Shown here piece after piece: positions 23,732 to 32,345 of a stretch of 64,000 nt of DNA. Under the pieces are notes generated by a model. The model was not told the DNA's origin. It did not search any database and was given only the letters and a program-made list of their open reading frames with translations. Source of the stretch: Oscillospiraceae bacterium (GTDB lineage Bacteria > Bacillota > Clostridia > Oscillospirales > Ruminococcaceae). The stretch lies in NCBI GenBank assembly GCA_022770625.1, contig JALEHK010000037.1, positions 1-64,000 of the forward strand. Direction: 5' to 3'. How positions within the stretch are numbered: the stretch's first letter is position 1; each line of letters begins with the position of its first letter. The translations under genes were made by a program, and so were the position numbers.

Positions 23732-24616
23732 TTATTTCAGATAATCCGGATTGGCAATATCTCTGATCGCCTCAGACGGGATCGTAAATTCGCATACGCC
23801 CATATACATCGGCGCAACATCGCCCGCGTTAAAGACGACAACCAGTTCTCCTTTTTCGTTCAGATAAAAAGCGGTGTTCTCCGGAAGCTCGGTAAAGTTC
23901 CATTCGCCCGCCTCGCTGTTCAGCCAATAGGTCGCGCTTTCGTCCTTTGCCATCCGCTCCTTCATCTGGGACTGGATATTTTCGACCAGACGTCCGCGGT
24001 AATCGCTTCCCTCTTGGAACAGGTCGGAAAGGCTCAGGATCTTTCCGGTTGCCTTATCAACGTCATAGATTCTGACCGACTCGCTTCCGCTCGCCATCAC
24101 CAGCGTCTGGTCAAACCGCAAAGCGAAAACTTCATCGTTATCGGTCACCGTCTGATAGGTGAGATTCAGTTCGTAATGGCCTTCGTCTCCCATTTCGGCG
24201 GCGTCCTTTTTATACTGCTCCATAATCGTATCGGTATATTCCTCTATCGCATGGTTTACCTCGTCCGCGCCCTCGACCGACGGCACCTCGATATGCGCCG
24301 AAGCGCCACCCTCGGTATCGTCATAAGTCCTAAAGGTCACGACTCTTGTGATCGCGCCCAACACCGGAAGCTGTTCCATCGCGTGGGCGATCGACGCCCC
24401 GGAATTGGCAAGCGCGGTCACGCCGATCAGGAACGCTGCGGCGGTTGCGCCCGCACCTGCGGCTATTCTGCGTATCTGCATCATCACTTGGTTCTCCTTT
24501 TTGCTTTCCCGCTTAGCCCGTTCAATCGAAACCCGGACTCTCTCTTCGAGCCCGGCGGGAACGGGAATTTCCTCATAGCTTTTTCTGAGATCCCGCATCG
24601 TCCTGCTCTTCATCAT
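23732..24616 (-). CDS. rsiV: Membrane-bound anti-sigma factor, RsiV-like (DUF3298)
   Basis: A 294-residue type II membrane protein. The N-terminal ~50 cytoplasmic residues (RDLRKSYEEIPVPAGLEERV, then basic) would hold the sigma factor. One transmembrane helix (about 50-70) follows, and then an extracellular domain of the DUF3298 type (YELNLTYQTVT, LSLSDLFQEG, FYLNEKGELVVVF). In B. subtilis RsiV this domain binds lysozyme, which triggers proteolysis of the anti-sigma factor. The start overlaps the sigma gene stop by 4 bases (ATGA, 24613-24616), typical of such pairs. Start ATG 24616. The lysozyme-sensing role is inferred from the family. Confidence 0.85.
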   Translation of the reverse strand: MMKSRTMRDLRKSYEEIPVPAGLEERVRVSIERAKRESKKENQVMMQIRRIAAGAGATAAAFLIGVTALANSGASIAHAMEQLPVLGAITRVVTFRTYDDTEGGASAHIEVPSVEGADEVNHAIEEYTDTIMEQYKKDAAEMGDEGHYELNLTYQTVTDNDEVFALRFDQTLVMASGSESVRIYDVDKATGKILSLSDLFQEGSDYRGRLVENIQSQMKERMAKDESATYWLNSEAGEWNFTELPENTAFYLNEKGELVVVFNAGDVAPMYMGVCEFTIPSEAIRDIANPDYLK

Positions 24617-25095
24617 GTATCTCCTTCCGTTAACTTCACTTTGAGCTTGCGCAGACTCCGGTAGAGGATGCTTTTGACCGAGCTTAAACTTTCGCCGGTG
24701 ATGGAGGAAATCTCCGACAGCTTCATATCCTGAAAGAATCGGAGCATAACGACTGTCTTTTCCCGCTCATCCAGCGTGTCAAGCGCCCGCATCACATCGA
24801 TATTCTCGTAGGTATCCTCCCGCCCGGTCTCGGGGATCTCTTCTGTCAGAGACTCTCGTTTCCGCCGGCGGATCAGATCGAGCGCGGTATTGACCACGAT
24901 CCGGCAAAGCCATCCTTTCACCGTTTCCCGGAAATGCATTTCGTCCGCGTGCAGGATCGCTTTGTATGCGCTTTCCTGCACCACGTCCATCGCGTCGTCC
25001 GGATTTTTCACATAGCTGTACGCCAGCCGGTAAAGCGACTGGTAAGACTGTAAGATCTCGTTTTCAATTTGCTGCTGCAGCTTAGCGGATTTCAC
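24613..25095 (-). CDS. sigV: ECF RNA polymerase sigma factor, SigV-like
   Basis: A 160-residue ECF sigma factor. Region 2 holds LYRLAYSYVKNPDDAMDVVQ (core binding and -10 recognition) and region 4 holds LDEREKTVVMLRFFQDMKLS with the HTH that follows (SSVKSILYRSLRKLK). GTG 25095 is chosen as start: AAGGAGG ends 8 bases before it, whereas the ATG at 25116 lies upstream of that SD and would have none. It would direct RNA polymerase to cell-envelope stress genes under control of the RsiV-like protein encoded next. A promoter of the type it should recognise lies just upstream, so autoregulation is likely. Confidence 0.9.
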   Translation of the reverse strand: MKSAKLQQQIENEILQSYQSLYRLAYSYVKNPDDAMDVVQESAYKAILHADEMHFRETVKGWLCRIVVNTALDLIRRRKRESLTEEIPETGREDTYENIDVMRALDTLDEREKTVVMLRFFQDMKLSEISSITGESLSSVKSILYRSLRKLKVKLTEGDT

Positions 25096-25127
25096 TGGAA
25101 GCGCCTCCTTTTTCATCCGTCAATCAT

Positions 25128-25156
25128 TAGACGCAGAAACGGAGCAAAAAGTTGCA
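25128..25156 (-). promoter_or_regulatory. ECF-type autoregulatory promoter of the sigV-rsiV pair
   Basis: On the minus strand: TGCAAC (25156-25151) followed by a T run, 17 bases, CGTCTA (25133-25128). The AAC/CGTC pair is the form used by SigV-like ECF sigma factors and does not look like a sigma-A site. Confidence 0.65.
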
Positions 25157-25163
25157 CCAAAAG

Positions 25164-25210
25164 AAAAAAAAGCGGAGAACCCGGAACGAATTTCGGATTC
25201 CCCGCTTTTT
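25164..25210. terminator. Terminator after the GH39 gene
   Basis: AAAAAGCGGAGAACCCG pairs with CGGATTCCCCGCTTTTT. It ends the minus-strand GH39 gene and insulates the ECF promoter. Confidence 0.8.
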
Positions 25211-25217
25211 TCAGTTT

Positions 25218-26732
25218 TTAGCCTTCGTATTCAACATCAAAGATGGTGACGCTTTCCGGCTCGGCGGTAAAGGTCAGAACCTGATTGCCTTCCGATACCG
25301 GCAGGCTCTCGTAGCAAAGCTCGGATGCCTTCATCAGCTCGGTTACCTCGTCCTTCTTTAAGTACATCGGGCTTCCCATTGCCTTCCACGCAGCCTTGGG
25401 GTCACAGTGTCCGTCGGAAATAACAGCCTTGCGAACCTGGCAGACCTTCTTTCCGGTCAGGGTCAGTTCCATCTCCTGCGTCTCGACATCCCGGCGCTCG
25501 ATATCGTGGTTATAAGCGATAACCGTTGCATGGCGGCCGTTGGTCAGAGCGAAAACCTCGGCGGTACGGTGGCTTCCTTCAACAGGAAGACGCATATCGC
25601 CCGCTTCATGCAGTACCTGGAACATCCGGTAGGAGGGCTTGGGAACGCCGTTGTTGTTCTGCATACCGAACGCGTTCTTATAGGGCGTGGGAAGAAGTCC
25701 CATCTCCTCGAAGATATCCGATACTGTCCAGAAAGAATATCCTTCGACCATGCCTTCGTTATAGGCGATCGTCTGAGCGATAAAGGCGGCCTGATAGCTG
25801 GTATCGTACTCGTCCGCGCCGTTCCATTCGGTATAGTAAAGCGGATAATCTCCCGCCTCTTCTTTCGCCTTTTTGGTCATCTGGAAGAGGATGTCGCGCG
25901 GGTTCTCGGTCTTGCGGCCAAAGAATCCACCCGCCATCTTTTCCAGTTCTTCTTTGGAAAGCGCCGCCAGTTCTTCGGGCGTCGGCATCTTCATCGCGGG
26001 CGCGGTTCCGTCGTTCATGCCGAAGGTCGAAAGCGGATCATCACTCGGATAGTGATGGGTCGAGATAAAGTCCAGCGGAACGTTGTTTTCCTCACAGAAC
26101 GCGCGGAAAGGCGGGATCCAGGCATTAACGGAGGTCGCCGGGCCGCCTACCCGGAAACAGGGGCTGACCGCTTTCAGCGTTTCGGCCGTCGTCTTGTAGA
26201 GCTTGAAGTACTCGTCTCTTGTACCGGAGAAGAAGAAGTTCAGATTCGGCTCGTTCCATACCTCAAAGAACCACTGGGAGACCTCTTCCTTGCCGTACCG
26301 CTCGATCAGATGCTCGCCGAACATCCGGATCAGCTCGGCCCACTTATCGTAATCAGCGGGCGGGGTAACGTTGCCCTTATAGTGCATACAAGTCTGGGTT
26401 CCGCTCGCCAGCGCCTCCGGCATAAAGCCGATCTCGACAAACGGCTTCATTCCGATATCGAGAAGGAAATCAAAGATGCTGTCGATATTGAGGAAGGAAA
26501 CCTCTACCTTGCCCCAGGGCATCATCGGCTTGATGACCACGCTCATGTCATCATCGAACAGTCCGTGGAAACGAAGATACTTAAACCCGCAGTCGCGATG
26601 AGCGGCACGGATATGCTCTCTTACGTCCTCACGAAGGATGGTGGCCGCATGACAGCTTCCGACGCACATCTCCCAATAATGGGGATAGGGGCGGACGTTT
26701 CCGCCAAGGTCAACTTTGTAGGATACTTTCAT
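25218..26732 (-). CDS. xynB: Glycoside hydrolase family 39, beta-xylosidase
   Basis: Removes xylose from the non-reducing end of xylooligosaccharides. The 504-residue length equals that of classical GH39 XynB enzymes. The acid/base Glu is about residue 161 in EVWNEPNLNF and the nucleophile Glu about residue 302 in YYTEWNGADEYD; the family GGPAT and HHYPSD segments are present. No signal peptide, so it acts on imported oligosaccharides. The start is ATG 26732 with AAGGAG about 10 bases upstream; an upstream in-frame extension has no SD. The neighbouring xylulokinase and LacI regulator on the same strand make xylose use likely. It has its own extended -10. Confidence 0.9.
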   Translation of the reverse strand: MKVSYKVDLGGNVRPYPHYWEMCVGSCHAATILREDVREHIRAAHRDCGFKYLRFHGLFDDDMSVVIKPMMPWGKVEVSFLNIDSIFDFLLDIGMKPFVEIGFMPEALASGTQTCMHYKGNVTPPADYDKWAELIRMFGEHLIERYGKEEVSQWFFEVWNEPNLNFFFSGTRDEYFKLYKTTAETLKAVSPCFRVGGPATSVNAWIPPFRAFCEENNVPLDFISTHHYPSDDPLSTFGMNDGTAPAMKMPTPEELAALSKEELEKMAGGFFGRKTENPRDILFQMTKKAKEEAGDYPLYYTEWNGADEYDTSYQAAFIAQTIAYNEGMVEGYSFWTVSDIFEEMGLLPTPYKNAFGMQNNNGVPKPSYRMFQVLHEAGDMRLPVEGSHRTAEVFALTNGRHATVIAYNHDIERRDVETQEMELTLTGKKVCQVRKAVISDGHCDPKAAWKAMGSPMYLKKDEVTELMKASELCYESLPVSEGNQVLTFTAEPESVTIFDVEYEG

Positions 26733-26789
26733 TTTTCTGCACTCCTTAAAATGTATTCGAGATAAATATTCCAACACTTGTTGCTTCTT

Positions 26790-26795
26790 ATTATA
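26790..26795 (-). promoter_or_regulatory. Extended -10 of the GH39 promoter
   Basis: TGCTATAAT on the minus strand (TATAAT at 26795-26790). No good -35 is visible. Confidence 0.4.
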
Positions 26796-26848
26796 GCAGA
26801 TTTTTCTTCACTTTACCATTATTTTTCATAGCTTATTTATAAAAATTC

Positions 26849-26891
26849 CGAGAAAATCCCCGCATCCTCCAAAGAGGGAGAATGCGGGAAT
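26849..26891 (-). terminator. Terminator after xylB
   Basis: On the minus strand CCCGCATTCTCC pairs with GGAGGATGCGGG, then GATTTTCT. It separates xylB from the GH39 gene. Confidence 0.8.
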
Positions 26892-26913
26892 AGAAAAATC
26901 GATCGTCTACACT

Positions 26914-28437
26914 TTAAATTGCGCCCAGCTTCTTATAGCTGTCTTTGAGCGCCGGATAAAGCTCGGTATAGAGCTTATAGAAAGGTGCGTATTTTTCGCT
27001 GTTTTCGGGAATCGGAGCCTGGATCTTATCGGCCTTGATGATCGCGCGGCAGGCTTCCGGAACAGACGCATACTCGCCTGCGCCGACCATTGCGAGGATC
27101 GCAACGCCGAGCGCCGGGCCTTCCCGGTTGGCGGCCGTCTTCACTTCACAGCCATAAAGATCAGCCAGCATCTGTCTCCAGACCTTGGAAGTTCCGCCGC
27201 CGCCGCAGGCCATCATATCGTTGACCGGAACACCCATTCCGCCGATGATGTTCTTGCAGTCATTCAGCGAATAGGCAACACCCTCCATGACCGCGCGGAG
27301 CATATCCCGCTTGGTATGAATTGCCGACAGTCCGAAGAATACGCCGCGGCAGTCGGGATCCAGATGCGGGGTGCGTTCGCCCATCAGGTAGGGAAGATAC
27401 AAAAGCTTGTTGGCACCGACCGGAACCTGTTCGGTTTCCTTATCCATCAGATAGTAGGGATCGACTCCCATCAGCGCAGCCGTTTCCTTTTCCGCGCAGC
27501 AGAAGTTGTCTCTGAACCATTTCAGCGACAGACCCGCACCTTGGGTAACGCCCATGATGTGCCACTGTCCGGGAACCGCGCAGCAGAAGGTATGGACTCT
27601 TCCCTTGGGGTCGATCGAAACGGTCGAAGAATGGGCAAAAACAACGCCGGAGGTACCGATCGTGGTAAACGCCTTGCCATCCTCAACTACGCCCGTGCCG
27701 ACAGCAGCCGCAGCGTTATCGCCTGCGCCGCCGACAACCGGCGTTCCCGCCTTCAGTCCGGTCAGAGCCGCCGCTTCTTCGGTAACATAGCCGGTAATAT
27801 CGGGCGATTCATAGACCTTTCCGAGAAGGTTCTTATCGATGTCCAGTTTTTCAAGGACTTCATCCGACCAACAGCGGTTCGGAATATCAAGCAGCTGCAT
27901 TCCCGATGCGTCCGAAACCTCGGTCGCGAATTCGCCGGTCAGTTTATAGCGCACATAGTCCTTGGGCAGAAGGATCTTCGCGCAGCGGGCATAGTTCTCC
28001 GGCTCGTTGTTGCGGACCCAGAGGATCTTGGAAGCGGTAAAGCCGGTCAGTGCGGGGTTGGCAGTGATCTCGATCAGCCGCTTGGCACCAACCTTTTCGG
28101 TGATCTCTTCGCATTCTTTGGCGGTGCGCTGGTCGCACCAGATGATCGAACGGCGGATGACCTTTCCGTCCTTATCCAGCATAACAAGGCCGTGCATCTG
28201 TCCGGAAATGCCGATGCCACCGATATCGGAAGCGGAAACACCGCTCTTTTCAAGAACGATCTTGATCGTTCCGGCCGCTGCGTTCCACCAGTCGTCGGGA
28301 TCCTGTTCCGCATAGCCGTTCTGCGGCTGATAAAGCGGATACTCGATCGTCGCGGAAGCAAGCGCGTGGCCTTCCCGGTCAAAAAGAACGGTTTTGGTGC
28401 CGGATGTTCCAAGGTCGATTCCAATATAAAATGCCAC
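26914..28437 (-). CDS. xylB: Xylulokinase
   Basis: Phosphorylates D-xylulose to xylulose 5-phosphate for the pentose phosphate pathway. The 507-residue FGGY kinase has GIDLGTSGTKTVLFD at the start, the xylulokinase-typical GISGQMHGLV and SIIWCDQRT, AGAGDN-like GGAGDNAAAAVGTG, and GERTPHLDPD. The C-terminal ACGGGGTSKVWRQM ATP-binding block is complete. It follows the LacI-type regulator by 32 bp on the same strand, so the two form an operon. No xylose isomerase gene is in the window. The gene ends in its own terminator before the GH39 gene. Confidence 0.95.
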   Translation of the reverse strand: MAFYIGIDLGTSGTKTVLFDREGHALASATIEYPLYQPQNGYAEQDPDDWWNAAAGTIKIVLEKSGVSASDIGGIGISGQMHGLVMLDKDGKVIRRSIIWCDQRTAKECEEITEKVGAKRLIEITANPALTGFTASKILWVRNNEPENYARCAKILLPKDYVRYKLTGEFATEVSDASGMQLLDIPNRCWSDEVLEKLDIDKNLLGKVYESPDITGYVTEEAAALTGLKAGTPVVGGAGDNAAAAVGTGVVEDGKAFTTIGTSGVVFAHSSTVSIDPKGRVHTFCCAVPGQWHIMGVTQGAGLSLKWFRDNFCCAEKETAALMGVDPYYLMDKETEQVPVGANKLLYLPYLMGERTPHLDPDCRGVFFGLSAIHTKRDMLRAVMEGVAYSLNDCKNIIGGMGVPVNDMMACGGGGTSKVWRQMLADLYGCEVKTAANREGPALGVAILAMVGAGEYASVPEACRAIIKADKIQAPIPENSEKYAPFYKLYTELYPALKDSYKKLGAI

Positions 28438-28469
28438 AATAATCTCTCCTTATCAATAGATGAAATGAG

Positions 28470-29489
28470 TTACAGATTTTCGCGGATACGGATGATGTTG
28501 TCCATATAGCAGAATTCTTCCGCCGGGTGAGTATTATTGACAACCGCGTCAAAGAGAAGCTGCATCGACCGGTAGCCCTGACGGTAAGGTTCCTGACAGA
28601 TAGTGGCCTGAATCAACCTCTCCTCCATCAGTTTCCGGATCTCATCGGTATCGTCGCTTGAGATAATGGTCAGATCCTTTTTCCCGAGATCGACCGCCGC
28701 CTGCGTTCCGCCGACCGAACCGGCCGCTGCGAAATAGAGGGTGTTGATTTCGGGATGAGCGGAAAGCATATTTTTCGTTGCCTGATAGGCGACCTCCCGC
28801 TCATCAAGGCTTTCGCAGATATCCGCGACGCAGGAATCCTCCATCGTCTTTAAGACATCCGAAAATCCCTTCATTCTCCGGTTATGCCCCAGCATCCGTA
28901 CCGAACCGGTCACGATCCCGGCGCGGACGCCTTCCGGGCGCATCAGCCGCAGCATTCCGCCGGCCGTGACTCCCGACTGATAATAGTTGCAGCCGACATA
29001 GGCAAAACGATGGGTGTTTTCGATATCCGAGTTGACCGTCAGCACCTGTATACCCGAATCAATCAGCTGGTCGATCTTTTTTTCGATCTCCGGAACGTTG
29101 ATCGGGCAGACCGCGATTCCGCTGACTCCTTCCGCCTGCATGGTGGAAAGCTGGCGCAGCTGCTGATCCACATCGTATCTCCGACCGCCCTCGATCTTCA
29201 GGGTAATGCCGAAGTCAGCGTATTCGTCCACCGCCGTCTGCGCCCCGCGCAGAACCTCGTCAAAGAACTCGTTTCCGTCCGCGTTTGCAACGATTCCGAA
29301 GGAAAGATTTTTGCGCTGATAGGCGAGCGCCTTGCCTGCGCGGTTCGGCGTATAACCCATTTCCTGAGCGATTGCGAGAATCTTTTTTTCCACTTCCGGG
29401 CGGACATTTCCCCGCCCGTTCAGCGCCCGATCGACTGTTCCGCGGGAGACGCCCGCAAGCTGTGCGATCTGTTTGACCGTTACCGGCAT
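28470..29489 (-). CDS. LacI-family transcriptional regulator
   Basis: A 339-residue LacI/GalR repressor. The N-terminal HTH (VTVKQIAQLAGVSRGT, residues 3-18) and hinge helix (about residues 45-58) precede a periplasmic-binding-like sugar domain (FGIVANADGNEF, then AVCPINVPEIEKK, then SDDTDEIRKLM). The binding domain resembles the RbsB/XylF-like type 1 sugar fold. Start ATG 29489 with AAAGGGT upstream; an in-frame extension would add a basic, non-conserved leader. It is encoded just before xylB in the same direction and likely controls xylose or xylooligosaccharide genes, perhaps itself. An imperfect GTGC-N4-GCAC dyad lies just downstream of its promoter (about 29592-29604). Confidence 0.9.
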   Translation of the reverse strand: MPVTVKQIAQLAGVSRGTVDRALNGRGNVRPEVEKKILAIAQEMGYTPNRAGKALAYQRKNLSFGIVANADGNEFFDEVLRGAQTAVDEYADFGITLKIEGGRRYDVDQQLRQLSTMQAEGVSGIAVCPINVPEIEKKIDQLIDSGIQVLTVNSDIENTHRFAYVGCNYYQSGVTAGGMLRLMRPEGVRAGIVTGSVRMLGHNRRMKGFSDVLKTMEDSCVADICESLDEREVAYQATKNMLSAHPEINTLYFAAAGSVGGTQAAVDLGKKDLTIISSDDTDEIRKLMEERLIQATICQEPYRQGYRSMQLLFDAVVNNTHPAEEFCYMDNIIRIRENL

Positions 29490-29616
29490 ACCGTTACCCT
29501 TTCTGTTTGCCGCAGGGTTCCCGCGGCGCTGGGATTTTTTAACCGGATTTCTGCGAACCGCCCCGTCCAATCCGCACCGGTTTTTCTTATATGTGCCCGT
29601 GCACTTTCTAACCTTT

Positions 29617-29645
29617 ATAGTATCACGTTTCCGCCTTTCCGTCAA
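29617..29645 (-). promoter_or_regulatory. Promoter of the lacI-xylB operon
   Basis: On the minus strand: TTGACG (29645-29640), 17 bases, TACTAT (29622-29617). Confidence 0.65.
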
Positions 29646-29654
29646 GGGAAACGC

Positions 29655-29990
29655 TTACCCTTCCTCCGCAAACTGACGCTTATACTCCAGTCCCCACGCT
29701 TCCATCGTGCGGATGATCGGCCGCATCGACTCGCCAAGTCCCGAAAGGGAGTATTCGACCCGCGGCGGCACCTCAGGGTAAACCGTGCGAATAATCAGTC
29801 CGTCCTCTTCCATCTCCCGAAGGTTTTCGGTCAGCACCTTCTGACTGACGCCCGAAAGATCTCTTTGAAGCTCGTTAAAACGCCAGGTGCGGGCGAGGAG
29901 ATTGCGCAGAATAAGCAGCTTCCATTTTCCCCCGATCAGACCGACCGTCGTTGCGACCGGACAGGCGGGAAGTTCTTCCTTTTTGACCAT
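29655..29990 (-). CDS. HxlR-family transcriptional regulator
   Basis: A 111-residue MarR-like winged-helix protein. CPVATTVGLIGGKWKLLILR is the family signature with the conserved Cys that in many HxlR proteins senses electrophiles or oxidants. It is followed by RFNELQRDLSGVSQKVLTEN (recognition helix) and the wing RVEYSLSGLGESM. Start ATG 29990 has GAGGGAGA just upstream, and nearby upstream starts lack an SD. It is divergent from a broken flavin reductase gene and a nitroreductase gene, the usual company of HxlR regulators, so those are its likely targets. Confidence 0.9.
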   Translation of the reverse strand: MVKKEELPACPVATTVGLIGGKWKLLILRNLLARTWRFNELQRDLSGVSQKVLTENLREMEEDGLIIRTVYPEVPPRVEYSLSGLGESMRPIIRTMEAWGLEYKRQFAEEG

Positions 29991-30154
29991 ATCTCTCCCT
30001 CTTTTCATAAAAATATCCGGTTTCATTATACTCTCTTCCTGTCCGCTTTGCAATCTTCTCTGCGGTTACCAAAAGGTGACTATCCCGACCGAAAAGTGCG
30101 TACTTGTTTCCCTTTCCGGCATCGATTATACTGTAAGCAGAAAGAGAAATCGTC

Positions 30155-30438
30155 ATGAAGGAAATACCGGTATCCGGGCTTTTTATCCGGCCGTTTCATG
30201 CCTTTGCCAACGACTGGATGGCACTCACCGTCAAAATGGCCTGTTTCGGAGGAGAGAAGAAGAAAGCGCTTGGCACCATCGGCTCCCATTCCGGACGGGA
30301 CGGAGATAAGCTCGCCGCCGCAGGACTGACGCCGGTTGATGACGGGGACTGATCGACTTCAACTATCCGCAGCGCGATTTTCACGAAATGTATACCGGCG
30401 AAATCGTCAGAGTGCTGACCGCCGGAGAAAATAACTGA
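30155..30438 (+). pseudogene. Broken flavin reductase-like gene
   Basis: From ATG 30155 the frame reads like a flavin reductase (FMN-binding split barrel): LFIRPFHAFANDWMALT at the start. It then jumps directly to a later segment, KKALGTIGSHSGRDGDKLAA and GLTPVDDG, before a TGA at 30350-30352. In the next frame the family end follows (LIDFNYPQRDFHEMYTGEI and a stop at 30436-30438). About 60 or more central residues are deleted and at least one frameshift is present, so it should not make a working enzyme. It sits between its likely regulator (HxlR, divergent) and a nitroreductase. Confidence 0.75.
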
Positions 30439-30456
30439 ACTTCAGGAGGTATTATT

Positions 30457-31041
30457 ATGAACGCCATGATCGAAAAAATGATTACCCGTCACGCCATCCG
30501 CCGGTTTGAGGATCGTCCGTTGGACGAAGAAACCCTGTCGGAAATTCTGACTGCCGGGCTGTATGCCCCCAGTGCCGGGAACAACCAGAACTCCCGGATC
30601 GTTGTTTCGACCGATAAAGAGGTCAACCGCCGTCTCGGTGAACTGAGCCGGTATATGCAGTTCAAAGGCGGCGACCCCAAAAAGATGTCCCACTCGATCT
30701 CTGCCGAGCAGCCCTCCATTCAGGATGACCACACGCTGATGGACGGCTTTTACGGAGCGCCGGTCGTTCTGACCGTCTTTACCCGTCCGGGGCAGTATTG
30801 CCATGACGATGCGGCGATGATCGCCGAGAATATCTGGCTGGCCGCTCACTTCCTTGATGTCGGAGCCTGCTACATCGGCCGGACGGAAGAGGTTTTCGCG
30901 ACCGAATACGGACTGGAAAAGCGGAAAGAATGGAGTGTACCGGACGAACTGGTTCCCGTCTGCAACATCCTCTTAGGCTACCGCAAAGGCGATGCCCCGC
31001 ACCAGAAGCCCCGTAAGGAAGGTCGGATCATCCGGGTATAA
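30457..31041 (+). CDS. Nitroreductase-family flavoprotein
   Basis: A 194-residue FMN-dependent oxidoreductase of the nitroreductase fold. Visible family marks are ITRHAIRRFEDRPLDEETL (FMN phosphate-binding Arg pair), LYAPSAGNNQNSR, and the C-terminal GACYIGRTEEV and LLGYRKGD. Members reduce quinones, nitro compounds or flavins with NAD(P)H. AGGAGG precedes ATG 30457. It follows the broken flavin reductase by 18 bp, so both probably belonged to one HxlR-controlled operon. The physiological substrate is not known. Confidence 0.9.
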   Translation: MNAMIEKMITRHAIRRFEDRPLDEETLSEILTAGLYAPSAGNNQNSRIVVSTDKEVNRRLGELSRYMQFKGGDPKKMSHSISAEQPSIQDDHTLMDGFYGAPVVLTVFTRPGQYCHDDAAMIAENIWLAAHFLDVGACYIGRTEEVFATEYGLEKRKEWSVPDELVPVCNILLGYRKGDAPHQKPRKEGRIIRV

Positions 31042-31065
31042 AATTTCACTGTTAGCTGTTATAAG

Positions 31066-31099
31066 AAAAAGGACGTGCCGAATCGGCACGTCCTTTTTT
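31066..31099. terminator. Bidirectional terminator between nitroreductase and fprA
   Basis: AAAAAGGACGTGCCGA pairs perfectly with TCGGCACGTCCTTTTT. Confidence 0.9.
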
Positions 31100-31117
31100 C
31101 ATTGTTTCGCTTGATTG

Positions 31118-32323
31118 TTATGCAAGAGAAGCCGCGATCGCGTCCGCCAGCGCCGAAAGTTCTTCCAGCATCTTTTCGGATACGGTCGAGCGAATCGTTG
31201 CGACCGGCTCAAGGACTGTCATGTTCTTCATGCCGCCTACGACTCCGCTCATCTGTTTTCCGCTCATCGGCGCCCAGCTTCCGTTCTGGATCAGGCCGAC
31301 GGTGCGTCCCTGCATCGAATGAGCAGCGAGATCGGTCAGCAGCGTTTCGACCGGCGTAAAGATCCCGGCGTTATAGGTTGCCGCCGCAAAAACGATATGG
31401 CTGTACTGGAATGCCTTCGCGACCAGATAGGAGGGATGGGTGACCGATGCGTCATAGATCTCGGTGTTCTTCACGCCTCTCTCCGCCAGCATCCCGGCGA
31501 GAATCTCCGCCGCATTCTCGGTTCCGCCGTAAACCGAGCCGTATACGATCAGCACGCCCTTTTCTTCGGGGGTATAGGTTGCCCACTGCTGATACTTGCC
31601 GATAAACCAGCCGATCAGTTCTCCGCGCAGCACCCAGCCGTGCAGCGGGCAGATCATCTTAATATCCAGTCCCGCCGCCTTTTTGAGCAGTGCCATGACC
31701 TGCGGGCCGTATTTGCCGACGATGTTGGTATAATACCGGCGTGCTTCATCCAGATATTTTTCCGCAAAGTTTACGTCCTCAGCGAAGATGCTTCCGCCGA
31801 CCGCGCCGAAAGTGCCGAACGCGTCCGCTGAGAAGAGAACGCCGTCGGTCGTATCAAAGGTGACCATAACTTCCGGCCAGTGAACCATCGGCGCCATGAC
31901 AAACGCATAGGTATGCCCGCCGATCGTAAGGGTATCCCCTTCCTTGACGAGAACCGCACGGGAATCGATATCGAAATCAAAGAACTGCTTGATCATGCCG
32001 ACCGTCTTGGCGTTGGCGATGACCTTGACCTCCGGATAGCGGAGAATGACGTCGGCCAGCGTCGCGCAGTGATCCGGCTCCATATGGTTGACGACCACAT
32101 AGTCGAGCTTACGCCCGTTCAGCAGATGGGCGATATTCTCCAGAAAAACGCCCGAAGCCGCATGATCGACCGTATCGAACAGCACCGTTTCTTCTCCGAG
32201 CGCCAGATAAGAGTTATAGGAAACGCCCTGCGGGATCGGATACACATTCTCAAAAAGCGCCAGACGACGGTCATTTCCGCCGATCCAGTAGAGGGTATCG
32301 CTTAATTTCTTTACATTATACAT
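31118..32323 (-). CDS. fprA: Flavodiiron protein (A-type flavoprotein, O2/NO reductase)
   Basis: Reduces oxygen to water (or NO to N2O) without releasing toxic intermediates, protecting an anaerobe. The 401-residue protein has an N-terminal MBL-fold diiron domain with NHMEPDHCA (the H-x-E-x-D-H ligand set, about residue 80), further ligands in APMVHWPEVM, DAFGTFGA and CPLHGWVL, and a C-terminal flavodoxin domain starting LIVYGSVYGGTENAAE (FMN phosphate loop). No rubredoxin domain is attached. AAAGGAG lies upstream of ATG 32323. A PerR-like inverted repeat lies between the promoter and the start, so peroxide- or oxygen-responsive repression is likely. Confidence 0.95.
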   Translation of the reverse strand: MYNVKKLSDTLYWIGGNDRRLALFENVYPIPQGVSYNSYLALGEETVLFDTVDHAASGVFLENIAHLLNGRKLDYVVVNHMEPDHCATLADVILRYPEVKVIANAKTVGMIKQFFDFDIDSRAVLVKEGDTLTIGGHTYAFVMAPMVHWPEVMVTFDTTDGVLFSADAFGTFGAVGGSIFAEDVNFAEKYLDEARRYYTNIVGKYGPQVMALLKKAAGLDIKMICPLHGWVLRGELIGWFIGKYQQWATYTPEEKGVLIVYGSVYGGTENAAEILAGMLAERGVKNTEIYDASVTHPSYLVAKAFQYSHIVFAAATYNAGIFTPVETLLTDLAAHSMQGRTVGLIQNGSWAPMSGKQMSGVVGGMKNMTVLEPVATIRSTVSEKMLEELSALADAIAASLA

Positions 32324-32345
32324 AACAGCAACGCTCCTTTATCTT

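Noticed and set aside
25096..25116. ATG 25116 as the start of the ECF sigma factor
   Set aside because: The AAGGAGG ribosome site lies downstream of this ATG and is correctly placed for GTG 25095.
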